A stretch of DNA of 64,000 nucleotides from JADKIH01 sp964595205 (GTDB lineage Bacteria; Bacteroidota; Bacteroidia; AKYH767-A; 2013-40CM-41-45), in NCBI GenBank assembly GCA_964595205.1, contig CAZQOQ010000032.1, positions 18,320-82,319 of the forward strand, given 5' to 3'. Below, piece after piece: positions 1-9,014 of this stretch. Each line of letters opens with the position of its first letter. Within the stretch, counting starts at the first letter, position 1. A model generated the notes under the pieces. That model searched no databases and was not told where the DNA came from. It saw only the letters and a list, made by a program, of their open reading frames with translations. Both the position numbers and the translations under genes were made by a program.

Positions 1-2
1 GC

Positions 3-542
3 CTGTTGATGATCGATGCGACTAATGACCTGACTGCACAGGATCTTGCTATCTTTCATTTGATTGAAAAGAATAATAAAGGTGTTGTGATCGTCGTGAA
101 CAAGTGGGACCTGATGGAGAAAGACAATCAGTCAACGAAGGTGTATACTGATAAAATCAGGAACAGGCTTGCACCATTTACAGACGTACCGGTCATTTTC
201 ACATCCGTCATTACAAAACAAAGGGTTTTCCAGGCGCTCGAATTAGCCATACATGTTTACGAAAACAGGAAAAAGAAAATCAAAACATCACAGCTGAATG
301 AATTCCTGTTACCGATTATCGAAAACACTCCCCCACCGGCTATCAAAGGAAAATATATTAAGATCAAATACATCACTCAATTACCTACACCCACTCCGCA
401 GTTTGCGTTTTTCTGCAATCTCCCTCAATATATCAATGAATCGTACAGGAGATTTTTAGAAAATAAAATCAGGGATAAATTTGATTTTACAGGTGTATCC
501 ATCAATTTATTTTTCAGAAGCAAGAGCAAGCCGGGGGAGTAA
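3..542 (+). CDS. der: Ribosome biogenesis GTPase Der (EngA), C-terminal part
   Basis: The reading frame is open at the left edge, so only the last 179 residues are seen. They begin with LLMIDAT and then LTAQDL, which match the switch II end of the second G domain of Der. The G4 guanine-specificity motif NKWD follows. The remainder fits the C-terminal KH-like domain (TPPPAIKGK..IKYITQ, then a PQFAFFCN strand and a NESYRRFLENK helix). Der is a double GTPase needed for maturation of the 50S ribosomal subunit. The stop is TAA. A tRNA gene follows on the same strand. Identification is firm; the start lies outside the window. Confidence 0.93.
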   Translation: MLMIDATNDLTAQDLAIFHLIEKNNKGVVIVVNKWDLMEKDNQSTKVYTDKIRNRLAPFTDVPVIFTSVITKQRVFQALELAIHVYENRKKKIKTSQLNEFLLPIIENTPPPAIKGKYIKIKYITQLPTPTPQFAFFCNLPQYINESYRRFLENKIRDKFDFTGVSINLFFRSKSKPGE

Positions 543-572
543 TTGTTTAGTGGTTTTTTTGTTAATTAGCAT

Positions 573-606
573 GTAGTTTTATTTTTGACTTTTGATTTTT
601 GACTTT
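573..606. repeat. Short T-rich tandem word (GACTTTTGATTTTT type)
   Basis: The spacer between der and the tRNA holds two copies of a TTTTTGACTTT-like word. The same word in the other orientation (AAAAGTCAAAAGTC) follows groEL near 20123. It belongs to a set of short tandem words found in many spacers of this window. No function is assigned. Confidence 0.5.
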
Positions 607-614
607 AAAAATAT

Positions 615-686
615 GGTCTCATCGTTCAACGGATAGGACTTAAGTTTCCGAAACTTACAATGCAGGTTCGATTCCTGCTGAGACCA
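615..686 (+). tRNA. tRNA-Arg (anticodon CCG)
   Basis: A complete cloverleaf can be folded by eye. The acceptor arms are GGTCTCA and TGAGACC, the D stem is GTTC/GGAC, and the anticodon stem is TAAGT/ACTTA with loop TTCCGAA, so the anticodon is CCG. The T arm is GCAGG-TTCGATT-CCTGC and the discriminator base is A. The 3' CCA is not encoded (ACTTT follows). It should read the CGG arginine codon. Confidence 0.93.
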
Positions 687-959
687 CTTTAATAATTTGA
701 AAATTTGAAAATGAATTCTACGATTCAAAATTGCAATTAGACACAACGAATTGTCAATTCCCAAATCCCTGATAAATGTAACTCCTCTTTGCGACCGTTG
801 CGGTTATTTTGCGAGAAATTTTTCGTGATTGAAAAACTATTTTTTCCCGCAACGATCGCAAAGGAACCGCAACGGGCCGCTAAGAAATTTCAATTACATT
901 ATAATAGCCTTAACACTTATCCCGTTATCTATAGCATATATTTGTTAAAAGGGGCGAAC

Positions 960-1997
960 TTGAAAAGATTCATCTATCGTTTTTTAATACTCTGCAGCGG
1001 ATCCGATGAGGACATACTGAAAACATGTCCACGGTCGGAGCATATTAAACATGCAGGATTCGGCGCATTGGTACTGGTTCCTGCCATGCTTGCTCTATTC
1101 TCAATGACATATGCCATATCCACATTTGTCGACAATACATACCTGTACATCACCGCCGGTCTTATATGGTGTCTGATTGTTTTTATCTTCGACCGCTTCG
1201 TCGTTTCTACTTTTCGGAAAAAAGAAACCATTAAACAGGATGCTGCTTCATTCGCTTTCATCTCAAGACTTGTCTTCTCGCTTTTCGTAGGCATTGCCGT
1301 CGCCCATCCATTGATACTCCTGTATTTTCAGGAAAGCATTAACGTAAACATGGACGAGACTGCTCATGCTAAAATCGATTCGATCGAACACGTTTACAAA
1401 ATCGAAAAAGCAGCTTACCAGCTTCAGATCGATACAGTCGATAACAACCTGGTACCTATAAGAAATGAAATCAAATCGTGGGAGGGTATCGTACACGACG
1501 AAGTGATAAACAGTGTTCGCGACGAAGCCCGTGGAATCAGTGGCATTCCCGGACACGGACCTACTTTCCGAAACGACACGGCAACCATTGCAAGGCTTTA
1601 CCTGCGTCTCGAAGAAACAAAGAAAGCCAATGCACTCAACAAAGTGAATGACAGCCTTCAGATTGTCAGGCTCGATTCCACGCTCCGGGAAAAAATAAGA
1701 CGTCTGACATTCAGCCGCGATTACCTCGAACGTGAAAAGGCCCTTGCCCGAATTACAGATGCGAATCCGATCATCAGCATTACCTCCTGGTTCATGATTT
1801 TATTTTTCATTCTCGTCGATATCCTTCCTGTGACCTGGAAAGCGCTAACTAAAAAAGGGCCTTATGATGACAGGTTAAATCTTTTGGAGCTTGAAGTGAG
1901 TAATGAGACTGAAGCGGGTAAAATTGATTCGGATACGAAGCTGAGGAATCACAGGTTGAGAAAGGAAAGAGAAGTGGTGGAAGCGGAGATAGTTTAA
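960..1997 (+). CDS. DUF4407-type integral membrane protein
   Basis: About 345 residues if translation starts at the TTG at 960 (LKRFIYRFLILCSGSDEDIL). An upstream in-frame TTG or ATG would add a non-conserved leader, but the DNA at 790-900 is repetitive (GCAACG/CGTTGC words) and does not look coding. The protein has two close transmembrane segments near its N-terminus (around GALVLVPAMLALFSM and YLYITAGLIWCLIVFIF), a third around FSLFVGIAVAHPLILLYF, a long charged soluble or coiled-coil stretch, and a final membrane segment (SWFMILFFILVDILPV) before a basic tail. This matches the general layout of DUF4407 proteins of Bacteroidota. Their function is not known to me. Confidence 0.7.
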   Translation: MKRFIYRFLILCSGSDEDILKTCPRSEHIKHAGFGALVLVPAMLALFSMTYAISTFVDNTYLYITAGLIWCLIVFIFDRFVVSTFRKKETIKQDAASFAFISRLVFSLFVGIAVAHPLILLYFQESINVNMDETAHAKIDSIEHVYKIEKAAYQLQIDTVDNNLVPIRNEIKSWEGIVHDEVINSVRDEARGISGIPGHGPTFRNDTATIARLYLRLEETKKANALNKVNDSLQIVRLDSTLREKIRRLTFSRDYLEREKALARITDANPIISITSWFMILFFILVDILPVTWKALTKKGPYDDRLNLLELEVSNETEAGKIDSDTKLRNHRLRKEREVVEAEIV

Positions 1998-2041
1998 TTG
2001 GTCGGAGTTTAAAGGGCCGGTTTGAGTGTACTGATTTTAGA

Positions 2042-2123
2042 CTGATTCTTATCCTGATTCTGATTCTGATTCTGAACTGATTCTGATTGTGATTGTGAAC
2101 TGATTCTGAACTGATTCTGATTA
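2042..2123. repeat. Tandem GATTCTGATTCTGA / GATTGTGA words
   Basis: A run of 6- to 8-base words (CTGATT, GATTCT, GATTGT, GAACTGATTCT) follows the DUF4407 gene. There is no open frame of note. It is probably a replication-slippage repeat in a convergent spacer. Confidence 0.75.
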
Positions 2124-2158
2124 TCGCACTCTGAGTGGTTTAGTAGCGAGGGAGGGAA

Positions 2159-2231
2159 GTTTGAGTTTGAGTTTGAGTGCGAGTGTGAGTGTGAGTGTGA
2201 GTGTGAGTGTGAATGCGAGTGTGAGTGTGAT
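2159..2231. repeat. GAGTTT / GAGTGT microsatellite
   Basis: Hexamer repeats GAGTTT, then GAGTGT and GAGTGC, run up to the stop codon of the next minus-strand gene. They form a purine/GT-rich simple-sequence tract of about 70 bases. Confidence 0.85.
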
Positions 2232-2654
2232 CTACACCCCCGCTTCTTGTAGTTCCCTTACCCAATCAAGCGCTTCGGATGGCGATCTGAAATAGTGGGT
2301 TACTACAGTCGATGAATCATATTCATTTGAAATCTGCTTAACAGTAAGTTCGCTGAATGTATCCTTGTTCAGGATTAGTCCCTGGTAACGAAAACCGGCT
2401 TTGACGGCACGTGGATACCAACTTTTCAGTATCCACTCCTGGTTAGGCTGACTGATGGCAAACATATCACGGGCATCGGCAACTATGATCGACACCTTCT
2501 TCTGATCCATAACATTTATTATCTCATCAAGTATCAAACGGAATCGCTCGTCCGTGAAATAGACTCCCTTCCAGAATGTCTGTATGATATTCAGGTCTTC
2601 ATTGTAAAAAATATCGCATTCCGGCGATTGATAAATTAAGACAAGCTTTGACAT
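2232..2654 (-). CDS. Small STAS/SpoIIAA-like hypothetical protein
   Basis: 140 residues, no signal peptide and no membrane segment. The alternation of strands and helices (IFYNEDLNIIQTFWKG, ..FRLILDEIINVM, VSIIVADARDM, ..WILKSWYPRAVKAGFRYQGLIL) resembles SpoIIAA/STAS-like proteins that are common and uncharacterised in Bacteroidota. The gene stands alone: it ends at a microsatellite, and its start faces the tandem words before gldN. I make no functional claim beyond the fold guess. Confidence 0.7.
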   Translation of the reverse strand: MSKLVLIYQSPECDIFYNEDLNIIQTFWKGVYFTDERFRLILDEIINVMDQKKVSIIVADARDMFAISQPNQEWILKSWYPRAVKAGFRYQGLILNKDTFSELTVKQISNEYDSSTVVTHYFRSPSEALDWVRELQEAGV

Positions 2655-2710
2655 TGAAAAAAATTATAAGCTTTCCCGAAGGTAAATAATTTAGCCGTAT
2701 GAAACTAAAC

Positions 2711-2850
2711 TTTAGTCTTTAGTCTTTAGTCTTTAGATTTTAGTAATCATAAAAAAGGGTTTTGAGAAATTCTCAAAACCCTTCTAATAAATTATATTAA
2801 ATCTCAAGACTAAAGACTAAAGACTAGAGACTAGAGACTAGAGACTATAG
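2711..2850. repeat. CTTTAGT tandem words in inverted arrangement around a terminator
   Basis: TTTAGTC words repeat on the left side (about 2711-2740). Their complement (GACTAAA, then GACTAGA) repeats on the right side (about 2810-2850). A perfect hairpin sits between them. The whole spacer can fold into one long imperfect cruciform between gldN and the STAS-like gene. Confidence 0.75.
2751..2786. terminator. Bidirectional intrinsic terminator downstream of gldN
   Basis: A perfect hairpin: AAGGGTTTTGAGA, a three-base loop, then TCTCAAAACCCTT. It has A-rich flank on the left, so transcripts of the minus-strand gldKLMN operon would end in a U run there. It lies about 65 bases after the gldN stop. 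Confidence 0.75.
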
Positions 2851-2851
2851 A

Positions 2852-3703
2852 TTAAAACTCCCACATATCGTGTTCGAAGTTCGTAATCTCATTCTTTATT
2901 TTTTCAGATTCCAGAAGCGCATTTATACCCTGCTTGTAATCTTCAATCCGTCGATCGTAAACATTCGACTCTTTATAGATATAGCTTCCAAATAGCCGCT
3001 TGGTAAAAACATCATCGAAGGAACGGCGTTCGGCGTCATTCTCACGGTTAAAGACCTCTGCATTGGCTAAAAGTTTTCTTGCTTCAGGATAATATACCCA
3101 GAACAGCGGCATTTTTATATTTCCTTCACGAACCTCTCCGGCTTCGTTTACCTGGTAAACAAGCGGAGCGATTCCGATAATGCGCACGTCCATCACCGAA
3201 CGTTGTTTATCGAAGAACCAGTCTTCCTTCACACGATAGGCAATCACTTTATCACGAGAAAATTCCCGGGCAATCACAGTATCATAAGTATCATAAGGAG
3301 GATCCGGTCGTTGCATCTGAACTGTATCGATACGAGATCCGCCACGAGATTCAATATCCTTCACCGTGAGCGGCAGCGTAAACTCGTCATCCATATAACT
3401 GTATGCAGTGAGAGTTCCTTCGCTGATAGCGTCCATCAACAAATCGATCAGGTTCTTCCTGTTGGTGGTCTGCTTGCTGCTTGGAAAACGCAATGGCAGG
3501 TTGATCTTCTCATTCAGATCGATCACACGCCAGATACGCTTCGACCACATTACATCTGCTTCACGCAGGAATGGATAAGGAATTACCTGGCGTTCTATCG
3601 TGTGTTCCTTTACATACACACCGTCAAGTACATTCGGCGTTTGTGAAAATGCAATTCCCGTAACCAGGAAAAACAAAATCACTAACAACATCCTTAATTT
3701 CAT
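2852..3703 (-). CDS. gldN: Gliding motility / T9SS protein GldN (PorN)
   Basis: 283 residues from the ATG at 3703. That ATG lies 4 bases downstream of a strong AGGAGG ribosome binding site, which is unusual in this phylum and decides the start over an in-frame TTG at 3721. A signal peptide is present (KLRMLLVILFFLVTGIAFSQ). The body matches GldN: VLDGVYVKEHTIER, the DVMWSKRIWRVIDLNEKINLP-type segment, and DWFFDKQRSVMDVRIIGIAP. GldN forms a periplasmic ring with lipoprotein GldK that contacts the type IX secretion motor. It is the last gene of the gldKLMN block, 18 bases after gldM. Confidence 0.93.
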   Translation of the reverse strand: MKLRMLLVILFFLVTGIAFSQTPNVLDGVYVKEHTIERQVIPYPFLREADVMWSKRIWRVIDLNEKINLPLRFPSSKQTTNRKNLIDLLMDAISEGTLTAYSYMDDEFTLPLTVKDIESRGGSRIDTVQMQRPDPPYDTYDTVIAREFSRDKVIAYRVKEDWFFDKQRSVMDVRIIGIAPLVYQVNEAGEVREGNIKMPLFWVYYPEARKLLANAEVFNRENDAERRSFDDVFTKRLFGSYIYKESNVYDRRIEDYKQGINALLESEKIKNEITNFEHDMWEF

Positions 3704-3721
3704 TTTACCTCCTTTTAACAA

Positions 3722-5356
3722 TTATTGTATCGTGAAAGCCATTGGTGACAAATTCCTGGTGCTCTGATCGGCACCGGTTGCCATCTTGGCTTTTATATAT
3801 TCAAAGAATACTTTATCGCCTGTTCTTGTAGCCGCAATCTGGTCGCGCATTTCCTGGGTGAGCTGGTTTCCTGTGGTTTCCTTCTCATAAGGATCCTTCC
3901 CTTTTCTCACAATCGTAATCTTGAAGCCGGTGATCTTAAAGAATAATTCGAAGTCGAAGTTTTCCAGCTGAGGGATGAGAGTTCCTGCTGCAATCAGGTT
4001 TTTATTGGTCGGGCCTCCTTTGAGACTTGCGATAGTTGCAACAGGATCGGGAACTTTTTTAACTCGGTATTCGAATGATCCCATTGGAATTACTCTGCCG
4101 CCTATCTCTGCCTGTACGCCAATAGTGGCTTTGCCCACGGTAGTAACGGTGGCGATATAATGTCCTGCGCCACCAGTGGGATTTGGTTTAAGAGCAAGGC
4201 CGGAACCTGATGCAGTAACTTTAACCTTATCATTTGAGACGCCGGGAACAGAAATAGCCATTGGATTATCAACACCGATATAGAGCACATTCATCTTCTC
4301 TGCTGAAACTACTGAATTAGGTTTTTGTGCAACATAAGAAGACTGGAATGGATAGTGATCGTAAGAACCGTCTGGTTTCTTTACCCTGATCACACCGGAC
4401 CATTTCTTTTCGCCTTCAGAACCCGGGCGATCGGAATATTTCGCATATCCGCCTTCAACAGGCAGCGGTGTTGTGCTGCCGCCCTTCATTTCGTGAGAGA
4501 CCGAATCGTAAGTAGCGCCAATGAAAACCTCCGGAGCCATAGTTGACGAAGTTGCAGAAAGAAATACGTCTGCCTGGAAATCGCTGCCGATAGTCACGAC
4601 CGTGCTGTTGGGGATAACCTTTGCATTCAGCTTATCGAGCTTTACTATATTCTTGTCGACTGAAGCGAGAAGTTCATCTGTGATCTGGGATTCGGCAGAA
4701 CGAACATCCGTCTGGAATTTTGAAAGCAAGGCGACGGTTGCAACAACGGGGTTGTGATAAAAACTCATCATCTCCCAGGTGCGTTTGCCGTCTTCGGCTT
4801 TCGCAGGATCAGAAGTGTTAATAAGTGTATTAAGTCTTTTCTCATATTCCGCCCTGGAAGCTTCAGGTGCATTTGCAACAATCAGCTTTTTATAATCCTC
4901 CAGTCGCTTCTTGAGTTCACTTGCAACAGCGCCTTTCCCTTCGTGGTCATCTTTACCGATCATAATATGGGTAGGGGTGTCGTAGTCTTCTTTATTTTCC
5001 ATGGCCGGAAGTGTGGGTGTCGGTTCTCCTTCACTTAACTTCTCCGCTTCGCGTATTAATTTGATTTTGGTATCCTCGATAAATTTATTCAGGTCATTTG
5101 AACCTTTGCGGATTGCTTCGGCGCGCTTGTTTACGTCAGCATATTTAGCGGCGTCAACAGACATAGCCTGGGCGAAGGCGGCATAGGTATTCTGATTTTT
5201 TTTATCGATGTTTTGGTTAGACAAAACAACGCTTTCATTAATGGTGACAAAGGCATTGATAACTTCCTTTGTCACGTTCAGGGCTAGTAAGGCTGTCAAC
5301 ACGAGATACATCATGTTGATCATCTTCTGCCTGGGTGACAATTTTCCTCCTGCCAT
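3722..5356 (-). CDS. gldM: Gliding motility / T9SS motor protein GldM (PorM)
   Basis: 544 residues. The N-terminus MAGGKLSPRQKMINMMYLVL, followed by TALLALNVTKEV, is the family signature: a short cytoplasmic stub and a single transmembrane helix. A long periplasmic region follows, folding into four domains in known homologues. With GldL, GldM forms the proton-driven rotary motor that powers gliding and T9SS transport; its periplasmic shaft reaches the GldK/GldN ring. The length is slightly above the roughly 515 residues usual in Bacteroidota. gldL lies 43 bases upstream and gldN 18 bases downstream, so they are one operon. Confidence 0.95.
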   Translation of the reverse strand: MAGGKLSPRQKMINMMYLVLTALLALNVTKEVINAFVTINESVVLSNQNIDKKNQNTYAAFAQAMSVDAAKYADVNKRAEAIRKGSNDLNKFIEDTKIKLIREAEKLSEGEPTPTLPAMENKEDYDTPTHIMIGKDDHEGKGAVASELKKRLEDYKKLIVANAPEASRAEYEKRLNTLINTSDPAKAEDGKRTWEMMSFYHNPVVATVALLSKFQTDVRSAESQITDELLASVDKNIVKLDKLNAKVIPNSTVVTIGSDFQADVFLSATSSTMAPEVFIGATYDSVSHEMKGGSTTPLPVEGGYAKYSDRPGSEGEKKWSGVIRVKKPDGSYDHYPFQSSYVAQKPNSVVSAEKMNVLYIGVDNPMAISVPGVSNDKVKVTASGSGLALKPNPTGGAGHYIATVTTVGKATIGVQAEIGGRVIPMGSFEYRVKKVPDPVATIASLKGGPTNKNLIAAGTLIPQLENFDFELFFKITGFKITIVRKGKDPYEKETTGNQLTQEMRDQIAATRTGDKVFFEYIKAKMATGADQSTRNLSPMAFTIQ

Positions 5357-5399
5357 CTGTTTTTCTTTTTTTTGGGTTAGACGTTTTGAAAATCAGATA

Positions 5400-6209
5400 T
5401 TAGTTTCTTATTGTCATTGCCGAAAGCATGTTTCCGTAGACGGTATTGAGCTGAGAGAGGTTCCTTGCCAGCGCCGACACTTCGTCTTTATATTTCTTAG
5501 TATCATCGAGTGATGAATTCAGATTCGACATAAGCTCATTAATTCCATCATAGAACTTGCTTGTCTGCTTGAGGTGTTCGTTGCTATCCTGTAACTGCAA
5601 TTCATAAACGGCATTAAGGGCAGCAAGATTTTTTCCTGCATTGATCACCTGGTCTTTATACACTCTTACTTCTTCGGTAGAATTCGAGAGTTGTTCGACA
5701 GCCTGTGCTGCGCGTGTATATGAATTCGACATTTCACTAACAGAGTGGGATGCCTTGGATACGTTTTGCACATAATCGTCCGTAGCAACAGAAGCATTGC
5801 TCAGATCCGCGAGTTTGGAAGTACTGTCGCCGAGAGCACGTAAGCCGCTGCCGAGACTTTCCAAAAGATCGGGGCCGATTTTGGCGTCTGCCATCAATCT
5901 GTCCAAATGCTGAGATACCTGGTCAGTCTTTTTCTTGCGGTCTTTCTTGCCATGACTGTCTTCGTCTTCCATGCCTGCGAGTTCAGGATACACCAACGAC
6001 CAATCCACCTCTTCGTGAGGAGGCTCAAATGCGGAGAAGAAGAAGATGACTGCTTCGGTACCAAGACCGAGAACGAGGAAGAAGCCGGACAAAGGCCAGT
6101 GCTGGATCTTGAAAAGTGCTCCAATGATAACGATGGATGCACCCCATCCATATAAACGCACCATGAACCTTTTGAAGGTCTTTCCTTGTGTTAAATCAGA
6201 TATTCCCAT
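5400..6209 (-). CDS. gldL: Gliding motility / T9SS motor protein GldL (PorL)
   Basis: 269 residues. The N-terminal part holds two adjacent transmembrane helices (about 18-36 VRLYGWGASIVIIGALFKI, and 42-60 SGFFLVLGLGTEAVIFFFSAF). The FKIQHWP loop and GTEAVIFFFSAFEPP are characteristic; the glutamate inside helix 2 is the residue implicated in proton coupling in GldL homologues. The cytoplasmic remainder is helical and rich in Ala/Leu/Asn/Ser, likely coiled coil. It sits between gldK and gldM in the conserved order. Confidence 0.95.
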   Translation of the reverse strand: MGISDLTQGKTFKRFMVRLYGWGASIVIIGALFKIQHWPLSGFFLVLGLGTEAVIFFFSAFEPPHEEVDWSLVYPELAGMEDEDSHGKKDRKKKTDQVSQHLDRLMADAKIGPDLLESLGSGLRALGDSTSKLADLSNASVATDDYVQNVSKASHSVSEMSNSYTRAAQAVEQLSNSTEEVRVYKDQVINAGKNLAALNAVYELQLQDSNEHLKQTSKFYDGINELMSNLNSSLDDTKKYKDEVSALARNLSQLNTVYGNMLSAMTIRN

Positions 6210-6305
6210 AATGTTTAGTTAAGAATTTTGTTGGTTAGACAATAGATGTTTACTTATCAGTGATTAAGAGAGAGATTCTATATAAGTTTTGTAAAAGCAG
6301 ATGAA

Positions 6306-7592
6306 TTAATAATCAGACTTATCTCTTCCGAGGAAACTCATGACGCTGCGGAAACCGATGTAACATTTAGCAGTATCCTGGTATTCATATGACCTGGCGG
6401 AAGTTTGTAAATAATAAGCGACATCTTTCCATGAGCCACCGCGGATCACTTTACGTTTCAATGCAGGAAGATCGCTGTCCTTTGCTTCATATTCATAGTT
6501 TGTACTCACGTCATGAGTGAAACTATAAGCTGATTCATCAAAAGCATTACTGGTCCATTCAGAAACATTACCTGCCATGCAATACAGACCATAATCGTTA
6601 GGCCAGTAAGAAGTTGTTTTAACGGTGTACACTCCGCCATCGTCCATGTAATTTCCGCGCATCGGTTTGAAATTACCCAGGAAGCAGCCGCGGCTGTTTC
6701 GAATGTAAGGACCTCCCCAGGGATACGGTGACAAATCCAGTCCGCCACGGGCGGCATATTCCCATTCAGCTTCTGTAGGGAGGCGGAAATCCTGAACGAA
6801 TGCATTGCCATTGTCGGCAAGGTAACTGTTCAGCAATTGGGTTCTCCAGATACAAAACGCACGTGCTTGTTTCCAGCTTACTCCTACGACAGGATAATCG
6901 TCGTAAGCAGGGTGCCAGAAATACATTTGCGTCATAGGATCATGGAAAGCATAGGTATAGTCATGAATCCACGCTAAAGTATCGGGATAAACATTAATGA
7001 CATCCTTCTTGATGAAAACAGAACGGTCGCGCATACCTTGTTCGCGACTTTCCCTTTGAGCGGCAGTTTTTAAATCCACCCAGTAATATTCGAAATTGAG
7101 TTTTCTGCTGTCTAATTCTTTACGACGGTAAAAACGCTCCGTTTCGGGTAAATATAATTCGGCAAGCGTTTCTTCATTGGCTTCATCGTCCCATTTTATC
7201 TTTTCTCTCCAGTTAATTCGCTCGCCATATTCACCTTCATCGATGATGTGTTCGCCGCCGATCAAACGGTGAGCGAGTGAGTCGCGCACCCAGTACACAA
7301 ATTGGCGGTATTCATTATTTGTGATTTCGGTATTATCCATGTAAAAAGCAGGAACGGTTACAGTTTTACCCTGAGAGGTAATTGCATAAGGTACATCCTG
7401 ATCGCTTGGGCCCATGTTGTAAGATCCGGCCGGAATAAATACCATTCCATAGGGATCAGCCTGATACCAGTTCTCGCGATTCATTACGCCAGTTAATTCT
7501 CCTTTATTTCCACTTCCGCAGCCGGCCAGAACTAATAGGACTAAGGAATAGAGTAAATCAGTCTTTTTTACTCCGAATGTTTTAAGATTCAT
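6306..7592 (-). CDS. gldK: Gliding motility / T9SS lipoprotein GldK (PorK)
   Basis: 428 residues from the ATG at 7592 (MNLKTFGVKK). An in-frame start at 7628 would place a longer basic leader ahead of the signal peptide. A lipoprotein signal ends in LVLAGC, so the cysteine should be lipidated. The rest is a formylglycine-generating-enzyme (sulfatase-modifying factor) fold: FIPAGSYNMGPSD, then YDDYPVVGVSWKQARAFCIW, DFRLPTEAEWEYAARGG, GLYCMAGNVSEWTSN and KVIRGGSWKD, ending in YIGFRSV. GldK forms the outer-membrane-associated ring with GldN. It opens the gldKLMN operon and has a promoter-like sequence about 110 bases upstream. Confidence 0.94.
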   Translation of the reverse strand: MNLKTFGVKKTDLLYSLVLLVLAGCGSGNKGELTGVMNRENWYQADPYGMVFIPAGSYNMGPSDQDVPYAITSQGKTVTVPAFYMDNTEITNNEYRQFVYWVRDSLAHRLIGGEHIIDEGEYGERINWREKIKWDDEANEETLAELYLPETERFYRRKELDSRKLNFEYYWVDLKTAAQRESREQGMRDRSVFIKKDVINVYPDTLAWIHDYTYAFHDPMTQMYFWHPAYDDYPVVGVSWKQARAFCIWRTQLLNSYLADNGNAFVQDFRLPTEAEWEYAARGGLDLSPYPWGGPYIRNSRGCFLGNFKPMRGNYMDDGGVYTVKTTSYWPNDYGLYCMAGNVSEWTSNAFDESAYSFTHDVSTNYEYEAKDSDLPALKRKVIRGGSWKDVAYYLQTSARSYEYQDTAKCYIGFRSVMSFLGRDKSDY

Positions 7593-7703
7593 TTTTCTTT
7601 TAAGAATTTGAACTGGTTTCATCATCAACGTAATATGCTGTCAATTATTGAAGCCAATAAAGCGTAACCACGTTTAACGCGGGGTCATCTTATTGGTTTC
7701 ATT

Positions 7704-7734
7704 CAAATCTAAGCATTGTATTTATTGTCGGCAA
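7704..7734 (-). promoter_or_regulatory. Predicted sigma-A promoter of the gldKLMN operon
   Basis: On the minus strand, TTG is followed by a 20-base spacer and TAGATTTG. This matches the Bacteroidota -33 TTG and -7 TAnnTTTG elements. It lies just after the porP stop codon and about 110 bases before the gldK ATG. It could allow gldKLMN to be transcribed separately from porP. Confidence 0.5.
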
Positions 7735-7741
7735 GCAATTC

Positions 7742-8668
7742 TTAAAGGAACCTTACATTCCTATGGAATTGTCTCTTAACTACTTTAGCAGGTTTATAAC
7801 AATATCCAAGCATGATTTCGTGAGAACCGCTGCTATAGGATTTAATATCGGAAGTGGTTAAATCGTAAGAATATCCCAATTTCAGGTTAGGAATGATCTC
7901 CAGCCCGGCCAAAAGTACAATTGCATCCTGAATTCTGTACGAGCCACCCACCCAAAACCGGTTATTGATCATTAAATTCACATTTGCGTCCAATTGTGTG
8001 GAAACTGCGTCTGTTTTGACCTGTACCATCGGTTTCAGGGTAAGGGATGAGGTAAGATCGACCCCATAACCTGCCATCAGATAATAATGGCGACTCATTT
8101 TCGTATTGATCGTACTGAATTTGATATCGCCCTGGGTAAGGTGCAAAGCCGAGGCACCGACAAATAATTTATCGGTATTATAGTAAGCGCCGAATCCAAA
8201 ATCGAAGGTGCCGCCGCTTTCGTTCTGTGTTGGAATGTTTATATCGCCATCGTCATTGAAAATAAACTTGCTTCCGTCGATGGACTTCTGATGATAACCG
8301 AAATCAACCCCCAGCCCCAGGCTTCCTGATCCGAGGAGCATACGGTAGGCATAGGCGCCGCGAATGTTTGTGTTTTTCTCTGCACCAAGCTGATCGGAAG
8401 CCAGCACAGACAAGCCCACGCCACCATGTAAAACCTCGATCGGCATGTCTACGGTCAGCACCATGCTTTTGGGTTCGCCCCCGAAACCTGTCCACTGATT
8501 CCGGTACAGTAACGTACCGCAGATGGCATCATTCGATCCAGCGTAACCGGCATTGGTCAGCAATTTAGTGAACATGTTCTGGCTAAATTGAGGATCCTGC
8601 TGAGCAAAACCTGTGACCGTGCTAATAAGAATGGCAATAAAAAAAGTAATCGTAATGTTCTTACGCAT
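7742..8668 (-). CDS. porP: PorP/SprF family T9SS outer membrane protein
   Basis: 308 residues with a clear signal peptide (about 1-22, ending GFAQ) and the family opening QDPQFSQNMFTKLLTNAGYAGS, followed by CGTLLYRNQWTGFGG. The alternating beta-strand composition (VGLSVLASDQLG, GSLGLGVDFGYH, FDFGFGAYYN) fits a 14-stranded outer membrane barrel. PorP connects the GldK/N ring or the SprB-type adhesin to the outer membrane. Order porP-gldK-L-M-N is the classical arrangement. It is separated from gldK by 150 bases with its own promoter-like site. Confidence 0.92.
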   Translation of the reverse strand: MRKNITITFFIAILISTVTGFAQQDPQFSQNMFTKLLTNAGYAGSNDAICGTLLYRNQWTGFGGEPKSMVLTVDMPIEVLHGGVGLSVLASDQLGAEKNTNIRGAYAYRMLLGSGSLGLGVDFGYHQKSIDGSKFIFNDDGDINIPTQNESGGTFDFGFGAYYNTDKLFVGASALHLTQGDIKFSTINTKMSRHYYLMAGYGVDLTSSLTLKPMVQVKTDAVSTQLDANVNLMINNRFWVGGSYRIQDAIVLLAGLEIIPNLKLGYSYDLTTSDIKSYSSGSHEIMLGYCYKPAKVVKRQFHRNVRFL

Positions 8669-9014
8669 CTCTTAATACTTGTCTTTTAGCTTTGAACTTG
8701 AAGTGGGTAAAGTAATGAAAAAATATATCTAAAAACAAAACTTTTTAGATGATTGATTATTAACAATTGACAACTCCGTGACAATATCATTGACAATTTA
8801 ATTGTTCATTCTACAAGGCTACATCATGATCAGGATACTCACAATGACCTGTGTCATGTACTAAGATACAGGCAGGATTTTTCATTTACAGTTCCATTAA
8901 CTGCCTTGAAATTCCGGTTACAAAATGTTTATACTGTGAAATGACGAAGAAGGTTCATTATTCAAAGTATGTGAATGCATCACTGAAACAAAACCTGGTG
9001 CAATCTTCAAACCT
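8669..9014. other. 346-base intergenic stretch without a gene
   Basis: This lies between the porP start and the stop of the arginase-like gene. The only structure I see is a short inverted repeat TGACAATTTAATTGTTCA near 8791. A weak -33-like TTTTG with a TACTTTA element lies about 50 bases before porP. No small open frame is convincing. Confidence 0.5.

Noticed and set aside
789..959. N-terminal extension of the DUF4407 protein
   Set aside because: The DNA has repeated GCAACG/CGTTGC words and the translation (RPLRLFCEKFF...) is not membrane-protein-like; family members begin near LKRFIYRFLILCSG.
2159..2231. Possible CRISPR or telomere-like array
   Set aside because: The units are 6-base words in direct contact, with no spacers; it is a microsatellite.
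3203..3646. Plus-strand frame of 147 codons opposite gldN
   Set aside because: It is the antisense of a well-identified gene and shows no family pattern. The same holds for the long antisense frames opposite gldM, topA, groEL, ftsZ, ftsA and the hexosaminidase.
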